Below are positions 59,401 through 64,000 of a DNA stretch of 64,000 nt, piece by piece. Within the stretch, counting starts at the first letter, position 1. Every line of letters starts with the position of its first letter. Made by a program: the position numbers and the translations under genes. The notes beneath the pieces are model-generated. The model searched no databases and had not been told where the DNA came from. It saw only the letters and a program-made list of their open reading frames with translations. This stretch comes from Lycocorax pyrrhopterus obiensis (taxonomy: Eukaryota > Chordata > Aves > Passeriformes > Paradisaeidae), in contig JACSVZ010000007.1 of the NCBI GenBank assembly GCA_014706295.1, forward strand, positions 44,034,975 through 44,098,974. The letters run 5' to 3'.

Positions 59401-61997
59401 TATCTAGATGACACTAAAGCAAATAAAACTACTCATTTCCCTGTCATCAATGGTGGTGTGGTTTAATTAATTTACACAAATACATATGCTTGTAAAGTAG
59501 AAGAGCGAAGGTCAACACATGAAGAAAATAAGCTATTTCCTTCCCACTGTGTCCCACAGTTGTAAGACATAAAACTATACCTCAAATGGGTCCAAGACAG
59601 AGAGAATATAGTAAAAATGTGACATGAAGCATGGTGGGAAAGCACTTAATGGCTGTAGGGATGGGAGGGGGGAGGAAGAATCATCTTCTCTGACTCTTCT
59701 CATACATGGGAGAAAAGCACCTGCTTGCCCAGTGTAAGGTGACTCATTTCGATCATGGACCACACAAAAAGTACTCTCCTACTTCCTAGCTTTTGCAGGA
59801 GGATACAATCTTAGTTCATTATCTGTTTTTAATTCCATTTTCTGTCAAACTGGTTACATATTTCTGTTTGCTACATAAAGAAAAAGAAGTTAATAATATG
59901 TCATTAATACAACCTATCTTTTGGCACATTAAAATGTAGGGTCTGTTAAAGTGGAATAATCCATTTTCTTTTAAGACTGAAACTCCAATTTCCTGGGCAA
60001 CAGACATTATTACTTACAGGAAAACAAAATTAAAGCATTTCACATAAATATCTAACTCTGCAACACTCAATTACAGAGACACAGACTGGACATATTTTCT
60101 GTATTGTATTCCTCTTTTGTTATCTTCCTTCATTTTGGAAGAGCTTTGGAAAAGCATTATTACTCTAGAAAGAGAATCTGATAGTCGTGCAATCTCTACT
60201 TGTTACTTTTCTGTTATCTTTTCAAAGACAGTTGAACACATCTCCAAAGTGCCCAATACAAAATAGATTTCATGCTCGATGAGTTAAAATTAATTCAGGT
60301 AATGTGCTTTTAGCTCCAGTCTGGAAAGGACATAAATTCCCACCCAGTTAGTGCTATTAGTCATCTGCTGGTTTTTAAGGCATGCACTGGTCACAAAGTT
60401 TTCAGTCCAATTTTTTAAAGCATTTAATTTTTTTTTAACAGATATTGAAAGAAATAAAGATTTTTATTTTTTAAAATTTACACAAAAATTAGTAATCTGA
60501 TTTATAATTGATTGTATTAGAAAGCCTTCCTGGGTTAAATGATCATATTTTAATTTACTCTTTACTGTTACTACTCCTTATGCTATCATTGGGAAAAATG
60601 GAATGTTACAAATGTTCTGTTTTGTTTAAGGGACACAACCCAATTACAATTAATGTAAAATAACAGTTAGATATTTTTTAATTTATATATGACTCTAGGT
60701 CTTTGTAGGTCTACTGATTAAGAAGGAGGAAAGGCATGTGACACAATCTCTCTATTATTTTTTTTTTATTTTGACATCTAAAATTGATGTCTATGACATC
60801 CACTCAATTTAATTTTGTGCACTTAAAATAATTATCAAGTTGCTCAGGGTTTGTGTAACTATGCAAAATATTAAAAACTGCATTAATCAATTTTTGACCA
60901 AGAGTATCAAAATGTAGTACCTAAATATTTACCCATAATTATAAAAATGTATAAGGAATTAATTTTTAAAGAAATATATACTGATTAGAAATATGATATA
61001 AAATATTATTAGAAAAGTAAATAAAATACAGCAATAGATCACTTCAATACTATTCCAGTATTAATACATTTTAAAGCTAAGAGCTATTTTGAAAGACAGG
61101 ATCAGCTATTTTAACTAAAGAGCAATAGATCAGTTACACTGATAATCAGCTCTAGTTAGTTGTATTGCAACTTTATTCACATTTCAAAGTCTTTGATAGT
61201 AGTTGCAGTATTATAATTCTAATGATGGTGGAGAGACTGTAGAGCTGTTTTCTCATCACATTCCATAGATCACCAGCAGTGCAAATGATACTCAGTCTGA
61301 ATTGTGTGCAAACAAGTATTTCTTGTCTGGTTTTCTTTCTGAGCCACCTTACATCCTTTATGACCCTCATTGTATGGCTAGAGTTTCTCTCTAAATTCAT
61401 GTCATAGCACATGTTTTACTCAGCAGTATCAAAGTACTGGTTGCCCTGATGACTTTTCTCTTTCCAGAGAAATTGCAACACTTGTTGCAGCGATGCCCCA
61501 AGGGTCATCTTTGTTTCTTTCCTTCCTTTTTTTAATTCTTTAGTATAGAGAAATATGCCAATTTACCTGAGGCTTAGATTCACCTTAGAGAACTCCAAGG
61601 TGATCTTAAGTGGGGAAAAGGGAAGAAATATGATGCTGAACTGTGAAATACTGGTGTCCACTTTTGCTGCTTATTAGCACTGCTGTGTTGTTTTGGTTTT
61701 ACTGTGTTCTGCGGTATAGTGTGACTCTAAAGCATCAGTCAAGATCAAGATCCTTAAAAGGATTTTAAAAGTGTGTCCTTCAGATCCTGTTCATGTGTCT
61801 GGCAGTGTAATCATAGCTGGGTGAGAAAAATAATGAGATGAAAAATGAAGTGGCATGATGGGCACTAGCCGTGGCTTCCCAGTGTCTGAGACCTGTTTAT
61901 TTTTCTGTTTGCTGGTGTTTAGTTACATCTCTATAGATGAAACACTTCACAGTCTGGAGGCCCATTCCTTCAACAGTTTAAGCAAAGTCACTCACAT
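38279..61997 (+). CDS. TSHR: TSHR, thyrotropin receptor (exons 1-3, incomplete at its 3' end)
   Basis: TSHR is the class A GPCR for thyroid-stimulating hormone. It has a large leucine-rich ectodomain, sits on the thyroid cell surface and signals mainly through Gs and cAMP. The exons here are 38279-38442, 55882-55953 and 61923-61997. They give 164, 72 and 75 nt, with every intron in phase 2, the pattern of glycoprotein-hormone-receptor genes. Residues 1-18 form a hydrophobic signal peptide. C22, C27, C29 and C39 keep the human spacing (C-x4-C-x-C-x9-C). They are followed by [11 protein letters not shown], then one LRR per exon. About 103 residues are visible; later LRRs, hinge and seven-helix domain lie to the right. 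FSHR and LHCGR are the only close relatives; the KVTHI and THLRTIP wording fits TSHR. Confidence 0.96.
40219..40308. repeat. CAAA/ACAA-rich low-complexity tract
   Basis: Two C7/C6 runs flank CAAA and ACAA units. It is degenerate simple sequence of about 90 bases. Confidence 0.85.
41272..41285. repeat. T14 homopolymer
   Basis: A run of 14 T in TSHR intron 1 without a recognised element beside it. Confidence 0.85.
42117..42169. repeat. 53-base pyrimidine tract
   Basis: An unbroken C/T run made of CTTCC, TTTCC and CCCT units on the plus strand. Uninterrupted homopyrimidine of this length can form triplex (H-DNA) if mirror symmetry is good; symmetry here is only partial. Confidence 0.85.
43571..43880 (+). 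mobile_element. CR1 LINE reverse-transcriptase fragment
   Basis: A plus-strand open frame carries the CR1 RT core: [40 protein letters not shown], then the [15 protein letters not shown] block. The catalytic F-A-D-D box reads F-A-V-N, so the enzyme is dead. Both ends of the element are missing. Confidence 0.88.
43881..46082 (+). other. TSHR: TSHR intron 1, between two CR1 copies
   Basis: AT-rich unique sequence. Short open frames only; no gene, RNA or repeat is recognised. Confidence 0.6.
46083..47530 (-). mobile_element. Long CR1 LINE copy, antisense to TSHR, with 3' end
   Basis: At about 1.45 kb this is the largest repeat in the window. On the plus strand it starts with the reverse of the CR1 tail ('agaatcatacaacagtttgg') and then runs back through the 3'UTR and ORF2. 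Minus-strand frames show RT pieces ([40 protein letters not shown]) and the later RATKM.R.LEHLS block. They are broken by stops and frameshifts. RT motif A reads YLYF.KALD where CR1 has YLDF.KAFD, so the first catalytic Asp is lost. Confidence 0.9.
47531..48369 (+). other. TSHR: TSHR intron 1, between CR1 and LTR
   Basis: Mixed unique sequence; nothing is recognised. Confidence 0.55.
48370..48717 (+). mobile_element. Avian retroviral LTR, solo, with internal deletion
   Basis: The left part ('gattttggctggaatagagt') and the right part (CAAGTTTTCTCACTTTTACT, TCTCCCCCAT, GGGGTTAAACCA) match an LTR family common in bird genomes, as I remember it. The middle, with the TATA box and much of R, is missing at about 48595. 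No coding internal region adjoins, so this is a solo remnant. The family name is not assigned. Confidence 0.75.
49056..49518 (+). mobile_element. Candidate LTR with TATA box and poly(A) signal
   Basis: The block has LTR order: CTAATTGG (49333), CCCATAAAAAGG (TATA, 49365), then a C-rich start region and AATAAAGG (49443) about 75 bases on, followed by a GT-rich stretch. No gene is attached. Edges are guesses. It could be a solo LTR of another endogenous retrovirus family, in the same direction as TSHR. Confidence 0.5.
49519..52328 (+). other. TSHR: TSHR intron 1, central-right part
   Basis: AT-rich sequence with T-rich patches near 50240-50290. No gene, RNA or known repeat is recognised. Confidence 0.6.
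52329..52812 (-). mobile_element. CR1 LINE fragment with inverted left end
   Basis: From 52463 to 52812 the minus strand carries CR1 ORF2 text ([20 protein letters not shown] and the preceding region). From 52329 to 52462 the plus strand instead carries the directly following ORF2 segment (LEY...W, then a TKGMEW end). Flipping the left 134 bases would make the element continuous, so a micro-inversion is likely. Confidence 0.75.
52846..52993. repeat. 74-bp tandem duplication
   Basis: Two adjacent 74-base units share CAGTCAGAAGCAGTGGGTGA and GCTCCAACATTGTGGATTG with about six differences. The duplication lies just right of the CR1 fragment. Confidence 0.9.
52994..54555 (+). other. TSHR: TSHR intron 1, near exon 2 (left)
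   Basis: AT-rich unique sequence. There is a short repeated TTTCAAGATTAATG at about 54171 and 54191. Nothing else is recognised. Confidence 0.55.
54556..54680 (-). mobile_element. Short CR1 LINE fragment
   Basis: 'gcaagggcacattgctgcct' followed by 'tggtgtccaccaggacccca' is antisense CR1 ORF2 text. The piece is short and truncated at both ends. Confidence 0.7.
54681..55881 (+). other. TSHR: TSHR intron 1, last part before exon 2
   Basis: AT-rich sequence ending in the exon 2 acceptor. Short open frames only; nothing else is recognised. Confidence 0.6.
55882..55953 (+). CDS. TSHR: TSHR exon 2: first leucine-rich repeat, residues 55-79
   Basis: The exon has 72 nt, the same length as human exon 2. 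It follows TTTCTCTAG and ends AT|GTAAGT. The first base completes Leu, then come [20 protein letters not shown] and [22 protein letters not shown] is diagnostic for TSHR. The NIS sequon equals the conserved glycosylation site near human residue 77. Confidence 0.96.
55954..56569 (+). other. TSHR: TSHR intron 2, proximal part
   Basis: The start of the 5,969-bp intron 2. No feature is recognised. Confidence 0.65.
56570..57100 (-). mobile_element. Candidate avian LTR, antisense to TSHR
   Basis: Read on the minus strand it has LTR layout: a possible TGTGAGG start near 57099, a TATA-like GTGTAAAAGCCC, then TCCTTTGTTCAGGGTCC and CTTGGAGGCACCAAACTTGG. GATTAAACTATTGAAAGATC follows as poly(A) signal region, and then a GACTCTGCTATGGGAAA stretch. 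This order is familiar from bird endogenous retroviral LTRs. No coding internal region is attached. The right end in this sense is uncertain. Confidence 0.6.
57112..57385 (-). mobile_element. CR1-like LINE fragment
   Basis: 'ttagaagggacctcaggagg' with 'cctctagtcca' is the antisense CR1 3' region. After a junction near 57200, text such as 'gcacctcattcagcaacagg' and 'gcaagtctcaattctatatg' resembles another CR1 part. It is probably two joined pieces. Confidence 0.6.
57386..61922 (+). other. TSHR: TSHR intron 2, remainder
   Basis: A GC-richer stretch at about 58480-58980 with a 161-codon open frame is not recognised as a gene. A very AT-rich stretch lies at about 60420-61030. No repeat family is named with confidence. 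Confidence 0.6.
60420..61030. other. Very AT-rich stretch in TSHR intron 2
   Basis: Runs of T and A dominate with few G or C over about 600 bases. It could act as a matrix-attachment or easily melted region, but nothing in the sequence proves this. Confidence 0.4.
61923..61997 (+). CDS. TSHR: TSHR exon 3: second leucine-rich repeat, residues 79-104
   Basis: The exon has 75 nt, as in human, with acceptor GGTGTTTAG and donor AT|GTAAGT. It encodes [20 protein letters not shown] and KVTH with split Ile codons at both ends. Human has YNLSK where this reads NSLSK, so the sequon near human residue 99 is not kept. The exon 4 pattern (EIRN...) is not found before the window ends. Confidence 0.96.
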
Positions 61998-64000
61998 GTA
62001 AGTACTGTAATTAAATAAATGAACACAGTGATGAGATAAATTTGGGAGGTGTGGAAATAACATACATGATGATGTTTGAGTTGTCATTCCTGTCTCCCTT
62101 GTAGCTAAATATTCATTTTCTCATTTTCTTTCTCCATAATGTGGAGTGAATCAGTCTCTTTTTTGAGCTTATTTTATTGTGCTTGTTTTCCATACATCTT
62201 TTTGGTTCCCTTGCTCTTCTGTATCCTCCCATAGAAATGCAGGTAAATGCAGTGAGAAACTAGTGGGACTTAACATCATGAGCTTGATGTCAAGTTGAAA
62301 TCAAATGGCAACTAAGAATTGTTTCTGTCAATTTACTGCAGGTAAGCGTAAACCTGTAATATAAGCATCAGAAATGAAATCAGAAGGACCAAAGCACAGA
62401 GCAAAATGGCACTAGCTGGAGACATGAAGAATAAGTAATCATTCTGAAAGTGCACTAGGAGAATGAAGAGTGTTTATATGGTTATTAAATGGAACAAGAA
62501 TAATACGGAAAAAGACTTGTGGGAAGTGTTTTTACACCTTTTTTTTCTCATGCTCTGACCAATCCTCACCAACTGATGCACTAAGGGCAGTTACAGAAGT
62601 GGTAGGATACCTGCATCCAGAGAATTCTTGTCGTTCATCAAGACTCTGCCAAAATGAGAATGTAATGTATTAAACAGAGGGCCCATAGGATCCATCCCAT
62701 ATCTGGTACTCTTCCATGTTTCCATTACTGATCCAAAGGAGGGATTGGAAAGTGTGCCACTTTTGTAAAGCTCAGCTGAATTACAGTTTGGCATATTTCA
62801 GAGATTTTTGTTTGCACAGGTGCCATGGGAGAGCACTGTTGGTCACCATGGATCCAGAAAACATTGTCAGAGTGTCCAGAAAGACAAACATGCCAGAGGC
62901 AGATCGATTTTTTAAGGTTGTTGCAAGAGGTGAAAGCTACCACCCATTTTCACACTAATGTTTGAAAAAGAAAAAGTAATAATAACATTAAAGTAGATTA
63001 GACGAGATTTGTGTCAGACTCTAGGAAATGTATTCATGTGGCTGGTATAAATAAACACTAGAGTTGTTTTCCTGGAGACATTGTCTCTACCACTGCAGGC
63101 ATTTAAGGCTGTATGATCTCAAATTCCATAAATCTATTTAATCTTCACTCAGAGAAAGAGACTGAATTAGATGATCTCTTAACACTGCTGTATTTTCTAT
63201 TATTTTTTTTCTTTTACTTTACACAATGTGAAACAGAAAGACTAACAAAGTTATAGGAGAAAAATATAATTATTGTTAATGAAGAGAAAGAGAGAAACTA
63301 ATGCTGGAAAGTGTAAGTGACTCCTCCAAGAGAACCTGAACCTGACTAGCATATCTAGAAGCAGAGTGCAGGATCCTCAGATCTACTTCAGGCCAACAAC
63401 ATGCTCCAATAGTATTCCTGAAAGAGTTTCACAGCAAGGCTTTGGTGTGATATCAGTACTTACCTTTGGTTATAATACCATTCCCTGTTCTGTAGATGGT
63501 TTTTTCCAAGACTGTCATGTCCATGTTCTCTCTTCCTCTTTCGTAGTTGTTGTGTCTTTAGAATTTCTTGTTTAACACAAATGAACATTTAATGAAACAT
63601 TTACTGGCAGCATATTTTATCAGCAATGAATAAAGCATCTGCCGCTATGCACTACGAATTCCTCATGTGGTACTTCTTTTGTGGTTCACTTTATTAGAAA
63701 TTAAAGATAAAATGCTCCAGAAAGCTCCAAAATCACCGCATTATCACACGCACTCCAGCCCCCAGGCCTGGATGTGTTGTCCATGACCGGGAAGCTGCAG
63801 GTCTGTGCAGGAGTCAGCGGAGTTCACAGGCACCCACCCTCATGTCACCTCTGGCACAGGCTGTGGGGAGGGCACTGGGAGAATGTTTCCTGCTCCACTA
63901 TACAAGGGTATGGTAGCGTGGGACCCCTTATGTTTCTCACAAGGCACTACCGAAAGAGAAACTGTACACAGACATATAAGGTATACTTTTTTTTTTCTGC
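61998..64000 (+). other. TSHR: TSHR intron 3 (left part only)
   Basis: The exon 3 donor is followed by at least 2 kb of intron. Exon 4 was searched for by its expected repeat pattern and not found. A GC-richer patch at 63740-63920 is unexplained. Confidence 0.75.

Noticed and set aside
62821..62957. Possible exon after a TTTGCACAG acceptor in TSHR intron 3
   Set aside because: The translation shows no leucine-rich repeat and no donor in a fitting phase, so it is not TSHR exon 4.
1..64000. Search for CRISPR arrays, tRNA or rRNA genes, operons or a novel defence-type system
   Set aside because: The window is vertebrate nuclear DNA. No regularly spaced repeats, cloverleaf-like genes or clustered intronless genes were found.

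Overview
The window reads as a piece of bird nuclear genome. It has long AT-rich introns, GT-AG splice sites, several CR1 retrotransposon copies ending in the avian octamer tail, and an LTR type I recognise from bird genomes. I see no operons, CRISPR arrays, tRNA or rRNA genes. No trace of a novel multi-gene system was found.

Two protein genes lie head to head. On the minus strand, about 912-30480, is the 5' half of CEP128, a coiled-coil protein of centriole subdistal appendages. Eleven coding exons were placed by splice sites. Their phases agree at every junction and they join into 406 codons (1218 nt) without a stop. A candidate 40-nt 5'UTR exon lies at 29115-29154, and the promoter is a CpG island near 30.04-30.62 kb. 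The rest of CEP128 lies left of the window.

On the plus strand, 38279 to the right edge, is the 5' part of TSHR, the thyrotropin receptor. Exon 1 encodes the signal peptide and the N-terminal cysteine cluster. Exons 2 and 3 encode one leucine-rich repeat each. All three introns are phase 2. About 103 residues are present and exon 4 onward lies outside. A second CpG island (37.65-38.30 kb) marks its promoter. CEP128 and TSHR are also divergent neighbours in human (14q31), so this is conserved synteny.

The space between the two CpG islands (about 7 kb) holds a CR1 copy with its 3' end, a GC-rich block of unknown nature, and no gene I can recognise. TSHR intron 1 (17.4 kb) is the repeat-rich part. 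It holds two long CR1 pieces in opposite orientation, an LTR that has lost its promoter region, a second LTR-like block with TATA and poly(A) signals, a CR1 piece with an apparent internal micro-inversion beside a 74-bp tandem duplication, and another CR1 fragment. Intron 2 (6.0 kb) holds an antisense LTR candidate followed by a CR1-like fragment. The CEP128 introns are mostly unique AT-rich sequence with one clear CR1 copy.

The two genes do not share a pathway; only their arrangement is shared. Repeat calls rest on recognition from memory, so their exact edges are approximate.
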